NCBI GenBank assembly: GCA_021413735.1
Contig: JAIOPV010000070.1
Span: 1-59,608 of the forward strand
Direction of reading: 5' to 3'
From: Planctomycetota bacterium
GTDB taxonomy: Bacteria; Planctomycetota; Planctomycetia; Gemmatales; Gemmataceae
Length of the DNA: 59,608 nucleotides
Shown here: positions 51,072-59,608 of the stretch, in pieces
How the letters are laid out: the number at the start of each line of letters is the position of its first letter
Position numbering within the stretch: the stretch's first letter is position 1
The notes under the pieces: model-generated
What the model was told of the DNA's origin: nothing
What the model saw: only the letters and a program-made list of their open reading frames with translations
Database searches by the model: none
Program-made: the position numbers and the translations under genes

Positions 51072-51944
51072 TCAAGTTTGCTTGCCAAAATCTTGCGTGA
51101 AGTACAGCCCTCCGGTGGCGTCGGCTACCACGCTCACGCCGATCTCGCTGAAGTTCGCATTCAGAATGTTCGCGCGATGCCCCGGCGAGTTCATCCAGCC
51201 TGTCATCACAGTGGCGGCGCTCGTGAAGCCGTAAGCGATGTTCTCGCCGTAAGAGAACGACGACGTCCAGGTGTCGTAACCCGCGAGATCGAGCCGATTC
51301 GGAATCTCCGGCCGTGCCGTGCCGTACAGCGTGTGCTGCATTGCCTCGGCACCGCCAAGCACGGGACTCAGTGCGGCCATGTCCTGCGTGTGTAAGCGGG
51401 CTGCGTAGTTCAACGCGTTGCTCACGGTCAACGCCGGCAGACCAACCTTCGCTCGTTCCACGTTCACCAACTGAATGATCTGCGTTTCGATGCTTGAGTT
51501 CGCTTGCACTCGAACCGGGCTACCTTCGTTCACCGTGTTCACGCCAGCACCGCCATCGACGATATCGGTGCCGCCACCACCCCAGATAATGTCGTTGTCC
51601 GCACCGCCGTAAAGCTTGTCGTCGCCACTGCTGCCGTAGAGTTTGTCGTTGCCGCCGTTGCCGTAGATAGTGTCGTCGCCGTCACCGCCGTAGAGGAACG
51701 CCCCGTAGCCGGAACCATCGCGAATCACGTCGTCGCCTTCCCCGGCGCTGACCACAATGCGATTGATTCCCGCGTTTGAGTATGATGTTCCATCAACGAT
51801 GATTGTCGTGGCAGTGTGCCGCAACGTGATGGTATCGTTGCCATCTGTGCCCGTGACGGTGAGCGTCCCATTCACGATGTTGACCGTGGAGGGGCAGTCG
51901 CGGCCTTCGAGGAGATTGACGCCAAGGGCGATTTTTCTGGACAC
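51072..51944 (-). CDS. Secreted CAP-domain protein with RTX calcium-binding repeats
   Basis: GTG start (51942-51944), 290 aa. There is no classical signal peptide; the N-terminus reads NLLEGRDCPST, a LExR-x-PS motif common at the start of exported planctomycete surface proteins. Residues about 20-60 are beta-rich, 70-135 carry RTX-like nonapeptides (GGDGDDTIYGNGG, SSGDDKLYGG) that fold with calcium, and 150-290 are a CAP/SCP domain: LNYAARLHTQDMA, YGENIAYGF, WMNSPGHRANILN. CAP domains have varied roles (protease inhibition, lipid binding). The combination suggests a calcium-dependent extracellular protein. Confidence 0.85.
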   Translation of the reverse strand: MSRKIALGVNLLEGRDCPSTVNIVNGTLTVTGTDGNDTITLRHTATTIIVDGTSYSNAGINRIVVSAGEGDDVIRDGSGYGAFLYGGDGDDTIYGNGGNDKLYGSSGDDKLYGGADNDIIWGGGGTDIVDGGAGVNTVNEGSPVRVQANSSIETQIIQLVNVERAKVGLPALTVSNALNYAARLHTQDMAALSPVLGGAEAMQHTLYGTARPEIPNRLDLAGYDTWTSSFSYGENIAYGFTSAATVMTGWMNSPGHRANILNANFSEIGVSVVADATGGLYFTQDFGKQT

Positions 51945-52044
51945 GGCAAGTTCTCACAGAGGCACAAGGCTAATTGACCCGGGAACTATAGATCACGCAT
52001 TACCCGATCGCCGTTTGAAAAACAAGGCTCTCCGCGATTCCTGG

Positions 52045-52147
52045 CAGGGCCGTTTCATTCTGTGTGGTAGGTGGGGCACTCTGGCCCCACTCCAATCGCG
52101 ATGCGGGGCAAGAGTGCCCCGCCCACAAACAGAATGAAACGGCCCTG
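52045..52147. repeat. Long palindromic element upstream of the kinase
   Basis: CAGGGCCGTTTCATTCTG (52045-52062) and CAGAATGAAACGGCCCTG (52130-52147) are exact inverted copies. An inner pair GTGGGGCACTCT / AGAGTGCCCCGCC extends the stem. It lies 53 bases before the kinase ATG, so it may influence transcript structure; it may equally be a non-autonomous element. Confidence 0.82.
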
Positions 52148-52200
52148 GCCGCAAGCAGCGGAAGTGGCAACCTGTCGATTCCCGCAGTATCGGAGACCGC

Positions 52201-53058
52201 ATGGCCACTAACGATCCTGACCAAACCACCGATCTTCCAAGAGCGGAAGCAAGTTTAGACTCGAACCAGACTACCGACTTGAGTCGAGCGGACACCGCAA
52301 GCCACGCGGAAGGGACAGGAACCCACATCCCGAACACGACATCGTATCCCACCGAATCGGCATCAAAATCCCCTGCCCTCCCGTCGATTCCCGGATACGA
52401 GATCGGCGGCGTCCTCGGCCGGGGTGGGATGGGAGTTGTGTACAAGGCTCTGCATATCGCCCTGAAACGAACCGTTGCGCTCAAGATGGTGTTGCCCGGT
52501 GGGCACGCTGGCCCTCGCGAACTGGCTCGGTTCCGCACCGAGGTTGAAGCGGCGGCGCGGTTGCTTCACCCGAACATTGTCCAGATCCACGAAGTCGGCG
52601 AAGCAGACGGGCACCCCTACTGCGCGCTGGAGTTTGTCGAGGGCAGCACTCTTGCGAACACCATTGCGAGTGGGCCCATGTCGGACCGTGCGGCGGCCCG
52701 GCTGTTGGAACTGCTGTCGCGAGCCATGCAACTGGCGCACAGCCGCAACGTCGTGCACCGCGATCTGAAACCAGCCAACATCCTTCTGATGGCCGACGGC
52801 ACTCCCAAGATCGCGGACTTCGGCCTCGCCCGGCAAATGGACGACGACAGCGGCGAGACCCAGGAGGGCACGGTGATGGGCACGCCCTCGTACATGGCCC
52901 CGGAACAAGCGTTCGGTCGCGGCCATGAGGCCGGGCCGGCAGCGGACGTGTATGCCCTTGGCGCGATCCTCTACGACTGTCTGACCGGCCGCCCCCCCTT
53001 CAAGCCCCGTCGCGTATTCGACCGAGTGTGCCGTTGGATCTCGAAACAATCTGCCTGA
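52201..53058 (+). CDS. Ser/Thr protein kinase, N-terminal part (frame ends early)
   Basis: The ATG at 52201 follows a Thr/Ser-rich N-terminal tail. Kinase motifs are all in place: glycine loop GRGGMG (73-78), Lys95 in [15 protein letters not shown] (catalytic Asp188), DFG (206-208), APE (233-235) and [19 protein letters not shown]. After F267-K268 the frame runs on as unrelated residues to a stop at 53058. The family C-lobe continues in the overlapping next frame ([17 protein letters not shown]), but about 17 residues that normally lie between them are missing. So the gene has lost part of the C-lobe by an out-of-frame deletion. The kinase is unlikely to be stable on its own. Confidence 0.82.
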   Translation: MATNDPDQTTDLPRAEASLDSNQTTDLSRADTASHAEGTGTHIPNTTSYPTESASKSPALPSIPGYEIGGVLGRGGMGVVYKALHIALKRTVALKMVLPGGHAGPRELARFRTEVEAAARLLHPNIVQIHEVGEADGHPYCALEFVEGSTLANTIASGPMSDRAAARLLELLSRAMQLAHSRNVVHRDLKPANILLMADGTPKIADFGLARQMDDDSGETQEGTVMGTPSYMAPEQAFGRGHEAGPAADVYALGAILYDCLTGRPPFKPRRVFDRVCRWISKQSA

Positions 53059-55676
53059 AATGTCTGCGAAAGGAGCCCGAGAATCGGTATGCGTCGGCTG
53101 CTGAGTTGGCGGACGAACTGGGGCGATACCTCCGTCGCGAGCCTATCCAGGCGAGACCGGTGGGACGAGTGGAGCGTGGATGGCGATGGTGCCGCCGGAA
53201 CCCGTGGGTCGCTGGGGCGTTGGCAGTTGCCGGGGGTGCGCTGGTGACAGCTACAGTCGTTTCCACCGCGTTCGGGCTGGATGCTCACGAAAAAGAGATA
53301 GCGGCGGTGAATGCCCGCAACGACCTCGCGAACAAGAACACCGAACTGGAAAAGAAACAGGCAGAGATTAACAAGCAGAACGCCGAACTGGAGCGGGGAA
53401 AGGACAAGTTGGAAGGGGCGCTCACGCTGGCATGGCTGAGTCCGCTGGCCGGGTCGCCCAGTCGGTTCTTGAGCGATGCGGAAGTTGATGCGTTCACCGC
53501 GCTCTCAACTCCCGACAACCAACACCTTGCGGAGCGGTTCGTGCGGGAATCGCTCAAGCCCCAGTGGAGGCGAAAGCTTGGGGTGCGAGGAGGGTTCGCC
53601 CTTCACGCCGTCGTTGGACTGAACGAGCGCAAGCGGCAGGATGTCGAACGGTTGCTGATGGGCGAACTCGGTCGACTCGACCCGTCAGACGAATCGCGGA
53701 CCGATCTCGCATTGGCGGCAGCGGCGTTGGGAGGGTTGTCTCCTTCCGCGGCGAAAATGGCGGCGAGCGTCTTGCTTCAAGCTCTCGCCAGGGAGACCGA
53801 TCCCAACACTCTCCAACACCTGGCGCACGGGGTGTCGGCACTGGCCCCGCGTCTGGAACCTCGGGATGGGGATCGCGTCTGTTCCGAGGTTGCCGCGACG
53901 CTTACGAAGACCCTGGAGAAAGCGCTGGCACAAGCCGCACTCGGATCGACCGACGCCGACGCCATCAAATTTCTGTCGGAGGGCCTGTCGGTCGTCGCGG
54001 GCCGCTTGGCCCCCGATCAGGCCGGGAAGGTCGCAGACATTCTCACCCAGGCCATGACCCGGACCAACCCGGTTGCTGTCTCCGATCTGTCGCGGGTTCT
54101 GGTCGTCGTGGCCGGTCGCCTGGACTCCAAGGGGTCCGTAAATGCAGCCGAGAGGTTAGCGAAAGCCTTGACGGGACAGGGCTTCTTTCCGCACCCCGCT
54201 ACCTTGACGCACTGCCTGTCGGTGCTGGCCGCTCGTCTCGAACCCGAGGAAGTCGCGAAGCACGCCGCTGCGTTCATGCAGGCCATCGCGAAGACACCCG
54301 ACGCTTTTGCTCAACAACCCGCGGCGCAAGGCTTGATGGCGATGGCTCCGCGTCTGGAACCCAAGCAAGCTACCGAGATCGCCGCCACGCTCACGAAGGC
54401 CATGAGCAACGACAACACCATCGCACTCCAAGATTTATCACGGGCGCTGTCGGCGGTGACGGCTCGCATGGAGGCCAAGGATGCCGTGACTGTGTACAAG
54501 CAACTTTTCGCCAAGACGACCGACGCCTTTGCCCTCAATCACCTGGCGCAAGGGATGGTGGCATTGGCACCGCGACTGGAGCCCAAGCAAGCCGCAGAAG
54601 TCGCGACGACGCTTACGAAGGCAATGGCCAACGAAGCCTTGAACCCTTTTGCCCTTCAGGAATTGGTGCCATCGCTCTTGGCGGTGGCGGCTCGACTGGA
54701 AGCCACGCAGGCCGCAGAGGCCATTGCAACGTTGATGCAAGCGACGAGCAAAACGAGAACCCTTGCACCTGATGATGCGATGCGGGGGGTGCCTGCCGCG
54801 GTGGCTCGTCTGGAACCCAAGGACGCTGCTCGCCTGACTTCAGATGTTGTCGCCAAACTCACGCAGGCGAGAACCCAGGACAGAAATACCTTCCGGTATC
54901 TCGCGTTGTGGGTGCCGGCGGTGGCAGGCCAGATGAACCCCAAACAAGCCAACGAGGCCGCGACCGCGCTGAACGAAGGTCTTGGTTTATTCGCGGACGA
55001 TGTCACCGCGAGCCGGTCGCTGGCAGTTGGATTGGTGGCTGTGGCGGGTCGTCTGGACCCCAAGGAAGCGGCCCGCGTGTGTCGCGAAGCGGCCGCCACT
55101 CTGACGAAGTCCATGGCCGCTCCGCGAACGAACCATCCCGCGTTCGTCCCTTCTCAAGCTGTGTGCTTGGCGAAGGTGGCAAGTCGCATGGAACCGACAG
55201 AGGCTGCTCGTGTGTGTGCGGAGGCCGCCGCAATGTTGACGAAAGCAATCGCTGGGACGACCGACCTTGATGCCCTCCAGAATCGGGTACTCGGCCTCGC
55301 GGCGGTTGTCGCAGACGCGGAACCCAAGGGTGTATCAGAAGCAGCCGAAACGCTCATTCACGCGATGACCAGGGATTACAACTTGAAGTTCGCATCTGGG
55401 ACTCCCGCAGAGTCCGACGGCGGAAGCATCTTGGCCCGTGGCTTGTCACTGATTCTGCTCCGATCTGGGCACGCGAATGTGGTCACGGAACCGCTCCCCG
55501 AGCAGGTGTTGGTCGAGTTGCTCAAGAGGCCACTCTGTGTCGGACCCGCACGCCGAGTGGTTCTCGATCAACTGGGAGATCGCCACGAACGGACATTCTC
55601 CGACCAGTGGGACTTCGTTCGCTTCGCCGAGCAGAAAAAGCTCGGTATCAATTTCGTAGATCCCATCCGCGCTTGA
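53028..55676 (+). CDS. Kinase C-terminal part: C-lobe end, TM helix, repeat sensor
   Basis: The frame opens upstream of the GTG at 53028. It starts with the kinase C-lobe end ([17 protein letters not shown], then [16 protein letters not shown]), then a membrane helix (residues about 60-84) and a coiled-coil stretch ([20 protein letters not shown]). From about residue 210 it consists of degenerate repeats of roughly 45-50 residues with the pattern [18 protein letters not shown], giving an elongated helical domain outside the membrane. This is the sensor half of a planctomycete receptor-type kinase. As it stands it lacks its own start with a clear ribosome binding site, so it may be unexpressed. 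Confidence 0.8.
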   Translation: MPLDLETICLKCLRKEPENRYASAAELADELGRYLRREPIQARPVGRVERGWRWCRRNPWVAGALAVAGGALVTATVVSTAFGLDAHEKEIAAVNARNDLANKNTELEKKQAEINKQNAELERGKDKLEGALTLAWLSPLAGSPSRFLSDAEVDAFTALSTPDNQHLAERFVRESLKPQWRRKLGVRGGFALHAVVGLNERKRQDVERLLMGELGRLDPSDESRTDLALAAAALGGLSPSAAKMAASVLLQALARETDPNTLQHLAHGVSALAPRLEPRDGDRVCSEVAATLTKTLEKALAQAALGSTDADAIKFLSEGLSVVAGRLAPDQAGKVADILTQAMTRTNPVAVSDLSRVLVVVAGRLDSKGSVNAAERLAKALTGQGFFPHPATLTHCLSVLAARLEPEEVAKHAAAFMQAIAKTPDAFAQQPAAQGLMAMAPRLEPKQATEIAATLTKAMSNDNTIALQDLSRALSAVTARMEAKDAVTVYKQLFAKTTDAFALNHLAQGMVALAPRLEPKQAAEVATTLTKAMANEALNPFALQELVPSLLAVAARLEATQAAEAIATLMQATSKTRTLAPDDAMRGVPAAVARLEPKDAARLTSDVVAKLTQARTQDRNTFRYLALWVPAVAGQMNPKQANEAATALNEGLGLFADDVTASRSLAVGLVAVAGRLDPKEAARVCREAAATLTKSMAAPRTNHPAFVPSQAVCLAKVASRMEPTEAARVCAEAAAMLTKAIAGTTDLDALQNRVLGLAAVVADAEPKGVSEAAETLIHAMTRDYNLKFASGTPAESDGGSILARGLSLILLRSGHANVVTEPLPEQVLVELLKRPLCVGPARRVVLDQLGDRHERTFSDQWDFVRFAEQKKLGINFVDPIRA

Positions 55677-55828
55677 TCGAAGCCCGAACTCAAGATGTTC
55701 GCAGCAGTGGGCCTTGCGGCGATCGCCTTCGCCGCGTCCTTCGCGTCCGCGACGATGAACAGGAAGTGCGCGTTTGCCGTCAACGACGACGCGACAAGAA
55801 CGATCGCCGCACCCATGAAGCGGAACAC
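55677..55828 (-). pseudogene. DUF4198-like N-terminal fragment
   Basis: From a GTG at 55826-55828 the minus-strand frame gives FRFMGAAIVLVASSLTANAH then FLFIVADAKDAAKA, a signal peptide and the first strand of DUF4198-like (nickel-uptake-type) periplasmic proteins. The homology stops after about 37 codons, and the frame then runs into the end of the kinase gene. It looks like the stump of a gene cut by the rearrangement that brought the kinase here. Recognition is from a short match, so it is tentative. Confidence 0.45.
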
Positions 55829-55847
55829 GATTCGCCGAATTTCGGTG

Positions 55848-56879
55848 TCAGTCCTTCTTCACGGCGGGAACGACCTTCTCGCCCTTCTCGGCCAGTTTCA
55901 CCAACTCGATCGTTGCGACGTTGCCACGCTCGACCCGAGACGCACCGCCGACGACCAACGCAGCCGTCGGCCCCATCGGAATCAGCCGCGCGACGACTCG
56001 CGGGTTTGCAATCTCGCCGACCTTCTCCCAGTCGGCTCCGTCCATCGTGAGCCGATACACGAGCCCCGACGAAGTGTTCACGACGACGCGACCGCCCACG
56101 GTTCCCGCTGCCGGCGAGAACGACATCGCCTGTGCTTTGCCTTCCACTGCGGGCAACGCCGGACCGGTCGTCCACTTCTTGGTTTCCACGTCGAAGATGT
56201 CCGTCGGTTTGCCATCGGCTCCAAGCCCACCGAGAACGTACACCTTGGAGCCAACGGCCGTGGCGGTGAGCGCTCGCCGCTTGAAGGGTTGCGGCACCGA
56301 CTCCCACTTCGGCGACTTGGAACTGAGATCCATAATCTCGATGGTCTCGTGCCAGACGGCTTTCTCGTCCTTGCCTTTCATCTGCCAACCGCCGACGACC
56401 ACGAGCTTATCGCCAACCACGACGACATCGTGCGACGACCGACCAGTCGGCAGCGGCGGCAGTTCTTCCCAGTTGTTGGTCTTCGGATCGAAGCGGGCGC
56501 AGTTGGCCAGCGAGTGATTGTCGGCGGGATCGCCGACCTTGTTCTTCGGCTGCATTCCGCCGACGCGGTAGACCTTGCCGCCGTGAGCGACGAGATTCAT
56601 CCCCTGGGCAATCGGGCCGCCGGGGAGTTCTTCCCACTTCGTGCCACCGTCGAGTTTCAACCGGTGGAACGTGCCGAGCACGCACTCGGTGTCGTAGCTG
56701 TGCGTCTTCCCGGCATGGCCGCCGTAGATGTACAGATAGCCATCGCACTCGACGGCCCCGAGGCTTGAGACAGCCTTCGGCAGTGATGGGAACGCGGGTT
56801 TTGCGGCTGGCTCAGCGGCATTCGCTGAAACGGACACCAACAGAACCAGAACTGCGATGCGGGTCAGTTTGCTCGTCAT
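55848..56879 (-). CDS. Secreted kelch-repeat beta-propeller protein
   Basis: The ATG at 56877-56879 starts MTSKLTRIAVLVLLVSVSANA, a signal peptide; the GTG at 56888 is possible. The 343-aa protein has kelch repeats, with GG and Y-W landmarks at regular spacing: LYIYGGHAGK, KVYRVGGMQ, DKLVVVGGWQMKG, KVYVLGGLGADG, AALVVGGASR. About six repeats form a beta-propeller, probably for protein or glycan binding. It follows the small lipoprotein gene on the same strand. Confidence 0.87.
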   Translation of the reverse strand: MTSKLTRIAVLVLLVSVSANAAEPAAKPAFPSLPKAVSSLGAVECDGYLYIYGGHAGKTHSYDTECVLGTFHRLKLDGGTKWEELPGGPIAQGMNLVAHGGKVYRVGGMQPKNKVGDPADNHSLANCARFDPKTNNWEELPPLPTGRSSHDVVVVGDKLVVVGGWQMKGKDEKAVWHETIEIMDLSSKSPKWESVPQPFKRRALTATAVGSKVYVLGGLGADGKPTDIFDVETKKWTTGPALPAVEGKAQAMSFSPAAGTVGGRVVVNTSSGLVYRLTMDGADWEKVGEIANPRVVARLIPMGPTAALVVGGASRVERGNVATIELVKLAEKGEKVVPAVKKD

Positions 56880-56918
56880 GAGATTCACGATCCGGGGTTA
56901 AGGGTTCACGTATCCAAC

Positions 56919-57194
56919 TCAGGACTTCACGGCAGGAAGTTCTTTCTTCTTGCCGGGATTCACAACGGTGCGAAGGAACTTCTCCCATTCGCGTTCATCC
57001 TTGAATTTGGGATCGCCATCCTTGAGGCGTTCGAGGTTCGGCACCTGATACTTCGCTTCCGCCGGAAGAGCCTTCCACTGCTCGATAGTGAGGGGTGCGG
57101 TCGCCGCGGGGTCGAGCCCAGTCGGCTTGTCACCACCACACCCCGCGAGCATCGCGACGGCAGTCACGGACGCAAAGAAGCTCATCAGTCGCAT
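56919..57194 (-). CDS. Small lipoprotein
   Basis: The ATG at 57192-57194 begins MRLMSFFASVTAVAMLAGCG with a clear lipobox (L-A-G-C19). The 91-aa product has a soluble part: APLTIEQWKALPAEAKYQVPNL and EWEKFLRTVVNPGKK. The Gly/Asp after the Cys suggest it may stay in the inner membrane. Very similar small lipoproteins usually follow DUF1559 genes in planctomycetes, as here. Function unknown. Confidence 0.85.
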   Translation of the reverse strand: MRLMSFFASVTAVAMLAGCGGDKPTGLDPAATAPLTIEQWKALPAEAKYQVPNLERLKDGDPKFKDEREWEKFLRTVVNPGKKKELPAVKS

Positions 57195-57229
57195 GGGAAT
57201 ACTCAGAGAAATCAGGTGTCGCCAATTGG

Positions 57230-58168
57230 TCAGTATGCCGGGATCACTTCGCCGCCCGCTCGTGTTGCAAGGTCGCCGTAGGCGACGGGATCAATGCCAT
57301 CGCGAAGGAACTGAACCGAGCCATCAACCATCGCGAAGTTCGCACCGTTGGTGTGCTCGCTGCGGAATGCTCCATAGACGGTACTGGTGGTGTTGTGCTT
57401 GTTGAACGGGTTGAAGGTTGTGCCCCAAGCGTAGCCGATGTAGCCGTATGCCCACACGCCACCCATGCTCGTCGACGGCACCCCAGCGGGCTTGAAATCC
57501 GTCTCGCCCACCAAGAACGTGTTCGATGTTCCGTCTGTGATCGTCGTGAGTGTGTTGGGGGACTTGTTCACGGCTGTGGGGGTCACGGTGGGATCCTTCA
57601 ATGGGATAATCGCTCCATCGAATGCGATCGTCGGTGAGCCGTAGGGGTGGATGGTCACGTCTTGGGTACCCGATGCGAAAAGATAGCTGCAATACGCCCG
57701 GTTCTCGGCTCCACCGAGCGGTCCAGTTGGTGGGGTCATCGTCGGGCAGGTGTACGTCGGGATCAGGTTCTTTTGCAAGCTGCTATTGGAGTACCCAAGT
57801 GTGGCTTCGGTGCTCGAATCATTACGCGGCAGTTTCGGGTTCCATCGCTTCGCAACGGCATCCTGCTCCAAGTATGGGAGGATGAGGATGAAGCCCGTAA
57901 CGTAACTCGCAGTCGCCTCACCCGGCTGGTAGTCGAGAGTGCCGTAAGGGAGTTTCAGCACGGCGTCGTGGTAGCCGTGGGTGGCGAGGCCAATTTGTTT
58001 GAGGTTGTTCTGGCACTTCATGCGTGCCGCTGCTTCGCGGACCTTCTGAACGGCGGGCAACAACAGCCCAATCAGGATCGCGATTATCGCGATCACGACT
58101 AACAGTTCGATCAGTGTGAAGCCACGACGCCCGCGGCTTGTGGCCACACGGAAGACGGAGGAACTCAT
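57230..58168 (-). CDS. DUF1559 prepilin-like secreted protein
   Basis: The ATG at 58166-58168 follows GGAGA. The 312-aa protein begins with a prepilin leader: [20 protein letters not shown] with cleavage expected after G16 and Glu at +5. The body shows [54 protein letters not shown] and the family C-terminal HX9DG motif ([12 protein letters not shown]). DUF1559 proteins are highly multiplied in planctomycetes; a pilin-like surface role is inferred. It sits between an FHA gene and a small lipoprotein gene. Confidence 0.93.
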   Translation of the reverse strand: MSSSVFRVATSRGRRGFTLIELLVVIAIIAILIGLLLPAVQKVREAAARMKCQNNLKQIGLATHGYHDAVLKLPYGTLDYQPGEATASYVTGFILILPYLEQDAVAKRWNPKLPRNDSSTEATLGYSNSSLQKNLIPTYTCPTMTPPTGPLGGAENRAYCSYLFASGTQDVTIHPYGSPTIAFDGAIIPLKDPTVTPTAVNKSPNTLTTITDGTSNTFLVGETDFKPAGVPSTSMGGVWAYGYIGYAWGTTFNPFNKHNTTSTVYGAFRSEHTNGANFAMVDGSVQFLRDGIDPVAYGDLATRAGGEVIPAY

Positions 58169-58224
58169 CGGATCTCCTTCGGAGGTTGAAGACTTCGAGG
58201 TATCAGAACACATCAGATTCACAG

Positions 58225-58836
58225 TCACTTCTTGGTGCGGCGCATTCGCCGCAGAATGTCGCCAGCGGCCGACGACGTCGGTCGGTCCGAAGGCTGGGCG
58301 TGTTCAATCGCTGCCATTGCTGGCGTTGGGAGTTCGGCAGCGATCGCTTCTTGTTCCTGGTCGGCTTCCTCGTCATCGTCGAGCAACAGTCGAGCGGCTT
58401 CGTCGTCGGTCATGCGATCGTCGCTCACAATGGTCTCGTCAGCGGCTTGCAGTTCGCCGTTCACGATGGTCTCGCTCGAACCCGTGACCACCATTGCCGC
58501 GACAACCGGTTCCTCGACATCGCGAATCGGTGAGTCGTTCAAAACGCGGAATCGCAGCGGCCCGACCCACACCTCGTCGCCATCTCGCAACTCGTAATCC
58601 GAGAGCAACCGGTCGCTGTTGATGAACGTGCCATTGGTGCTGCCGAAGTCCCGGATGAAGACTCGGCCATCGCGACTTTCAATCACGCAATGGACTTGGC
58701 TGACGGCGGTGCTCGCCGGTCGAAGGTGACACTTGGCCGCTCGCCCGATCAGGAACGGCGGTGTGACGGGAATCACTCGGCCCGCGTGAATGCCTTCGAC
58801 GACGACGAGATGGAACTCGGGCGGATTCGTGTTCAT
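58225..58836 (-). CDS. FHA-domain protein
   Basis: The ATG at 58834-58836 gives 203 aa. Residues about 5-95 form an FHA phosphothreonine-binding domain: [25 protein letters not shown] (Ser and His contacts), [28 protein letters not shown]. The C-terminal 100 residues are acidic and probably disordered, ending RRMRRTKK. The fold reads phosphorylated proteins, so Ser/Thr kinases are likely partners; the two degenerate kinases in this window cannot be assumed. It is first in the minus-strand group with DUF1559. Confidence 0.92.
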   Translation of the reverse strand: MNTNPPEFHLVVVEGIHAGRVIPVTPPFLIGRAAKCHLRPASTAVSQVHCVIESRDGRVFIRDFGSTNGTFINSDRLLSDYELRDGDEVWVGPLRFRVLNDSPIRDVEEPVVAAMVVTGSSETIVNGELQAADETIVSDDRMTDDEAARLLLDDDEEADQEQEAIAAELPTPAMAAIEHAQPSDRPTSSAAGDILRRMRRTKK

Positions 58837-59101
58837 GGGTTGACTCAGGGCGCGTACTTTCCACGGCTCCTCTGACGAGGAGTTTCAAAGGGGTCGAGGG
58901 TGATGAGAATGTCTCCCGGTGCGAATGCACCGTTGGCTGATCTGGGGATAGTGCGGCGTGCGATGTCGGTGTGAAACGACGGACGCGACGCAGTCGCAGT
59001 GGTCCCCGGCAACCGGGAGAACTCACCGACCGCGTCGCGTACGGATGGTTCGGCTGAAGAGGATCAGCCGGATGCCGACGGAAGCTAGCGGATGGTCTTG
59101 A
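58837..59101. other. Long 5' region of the FHA gene, non-coding
   Basis: About 265 bases with no supported gene. It holds a hairpin-prone CTCCTCTGACGAGGAG (near 58870-58885, minus-strand leader) and GC-rich complementary blocks around 58978-59042 (GACGCGACGC and GCGTCGCG). It could be a structured leader for the FHA gene, but I do not recognise a known RNA family. Confidence 0.35.
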
Positions 59102-59116
59102 TGAGAATAAATCTCA
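59102..59116. promoter_or_regulatory. Fur-box-like palindrome TGAGAATAAATCTCA
   Basis: TGAGAAT-A-AATCTCA is a 7-1-7 imperfect palindrome in an AT-rich patch, similar to Fur/iron-type operators. It is about 265 bases upstream of the FHA gene on the minus strand. There is no adjacent iron gene, so the assignment is weak. Confidence 0.25.
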
Positions 59117-59370
59117 ACAAGGTATTCATACCCTATTTATCGGCTCTCTGGTGTCAACAGGAAAAACGCAAGAAATGGTGACTGGGGCAGGGCGGTTCCG
59201 TGTTTCGGATTGGGTTTGTGAAGCGCACCCCTCCCGGGCAGTCGGGGTTCGCCAAAACGCTGTGGTTCCAAGGGCGAACCCGAGTGCCAGCGAGGGGGAT
59301 GGCGATTGCCCATCTCACACAATGGAACGTGTCCGAAATAACATCCCGCTCCGAAAGGTATGGCTTGGTG

Positions 59371-59434
59371 TTGACCTCCCCCCTTGTGGGGGAGGTCGCT
59401 CCGAGTCTTCGAGGAGCGGGTGGGGGGTGAAACC
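59371..59434. repeat. REP-like palindromic repeat
   Basis: GACCTCCCCCC-TTGT-GGGGGAGGTC is followed by CGCTCC-GAGTCTTC-GAGGAGCG and GGTGGGGGGTGAAACC. Two hairpins in tandem, similar in style to the 12045-12144 element but different in sequence. A short GGGGTGAAACCT direct repeat recurs at 59573-59584. Confidence 0.6.
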
Positions 59435-59474
59435 TCATAGCCATCAAGTTAAGGGAAATCGGTTCGCAATCATT

Positions 59475-59533
59475 GTGGTCCGCTCGCTCCGCGAGCGGTT
59501 TTGCCAAGACCGCTCGCGGAGCGAGCGGACCAC
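59475..59533. repeat. Perfect 25-bp inverted repeat near right end
   Basis: GTGGTCCGCTCGCTCCGCGA then GCGGT (59475-59499) is exactly inverted at 59509-59533 around TTTGCCAAG. Each arm contains its own short palindrome (CGCTCGCTCCGCGAGCG). No gene is seen from 59102 to the window end. Confidence 0.82.
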
Positions 59534-59608
59534 TTTCAAAGACAACCTTCCTTCACTTGAGCGCTATGGGGTGAAACCTTTACAACTGTTGAGGCCTGCC
59601 CCCCACCG

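Noticed and set aside
51053..51074. CCGCAGATCTGCGG palindrome between AAA and CAP genes as an operator
   Set aside because: It lies between convergent genes with no start nearby; more likely a chance or weak terminator-type symmetry.

Overview
The window looks like chromosome from a planctomycete of the Gemmataceae type (Gemmata relatives). This is inferred from family content, not from a marker gene. The evidence is: a PVC-type c-heme dehydrogenase-like protein with HEAT repeats; the DUF1553/DUF1549, DUF1501 and DUF1080 trio; a DUF1559 prepilin-like protein followed by a small lipoprotein; a TIGR02996 repeat-companion protein; Ser/Thr kinases with large C-terminal sensor regions; and a dihydropteroate-synthase-like DUF6513 protein linked to tetrahydromethanopterin metabolism. 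The DNA is GC-rich, so most strands carry long meaningless antisense frames. Many small palindromic repeats lie between genes.

Layout. 1-3.2 kb: accessory-looking region of unknown small genes (an EF-G domain IV-like orphan, a HEPN-like protein and its neighbour) ending at a CAT-anticodon tRNA. 3.4-9.2 kb: secreted heme/HEAT protein, small lipoprotein, HU-family protein, tail-anchored J-like protein. 9.3-15.5 kb: plus-strand operon of ABC exporter, GT83-like and GT2 glycosyltransferases and DUF6513 protein. 15.6-17.9 kb: two tandem TlpA-like thioredoxins. 18-19 kb: palindromic repeats, a conserved leader module and a TIGR02996 protein. 19.3-21 kb: DnaJ-like protein, rnpA, yidD. 21.3-25.8 kb: Gly-rich secreted protein, two VWA (BatA/BatB-like) membrane proteins, and a multi-pass membrane protein.

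25.8-32.5 kb: one minus-strand run DUF1553, antitoxin, toxin, DUF1080, antitoxin, toxin, DUF1501. Both ParE/RelE-type toxin genes are frameshifted while both antitoxins are intact. 32.6-41.2 kb: esterases, a truncated pseudokinase with a membrane tail, a SEC-C/TPR protein, bS21, a DUF1398 protein and a sialate O-acetylesterase. 41.2-43.3 kb: palindromic element, conserved hypothetical, subtilase. 43.5-48.3 kb: plus-strand set of inactive transglutaminase/7TM protein, ATP-grasp glutamate-ligase-like protein and C25-like cysteine peptidase. 48.3-49.8 kb: aldehyde dehydrogenase. 50-51.9 kb: AAA (RepA-like) ATPase behind a second copy of the leader module, then a CAP-domain protein with RTX repeats. 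52.2-55.7 kb: a Ser/Thr kinase split by an out-of-frame internal deletion. 55.7-58.8 kb: minus-strand group FHA protein, DUF1559 protein, lipoprotein, kelch protein and a DUF4198-like fragment. The right end is repeat-rich and non-coding.

The most interesting signals are: (1) a roughly 110-bp leader of helically spaced TCCGGA units found upstream of two unrelated genes 31 kb apart, with a partial third copy; (2) two toxin-antitoxin modules nested in a catabolic operon with both toxins inactivated; (3) a palindromic element inserted in frame in a glycosyltransferase; (4) two degenerate kinases; (5) the transglutaminase-like/ATP-grasp/C25-like peptidase gene set.
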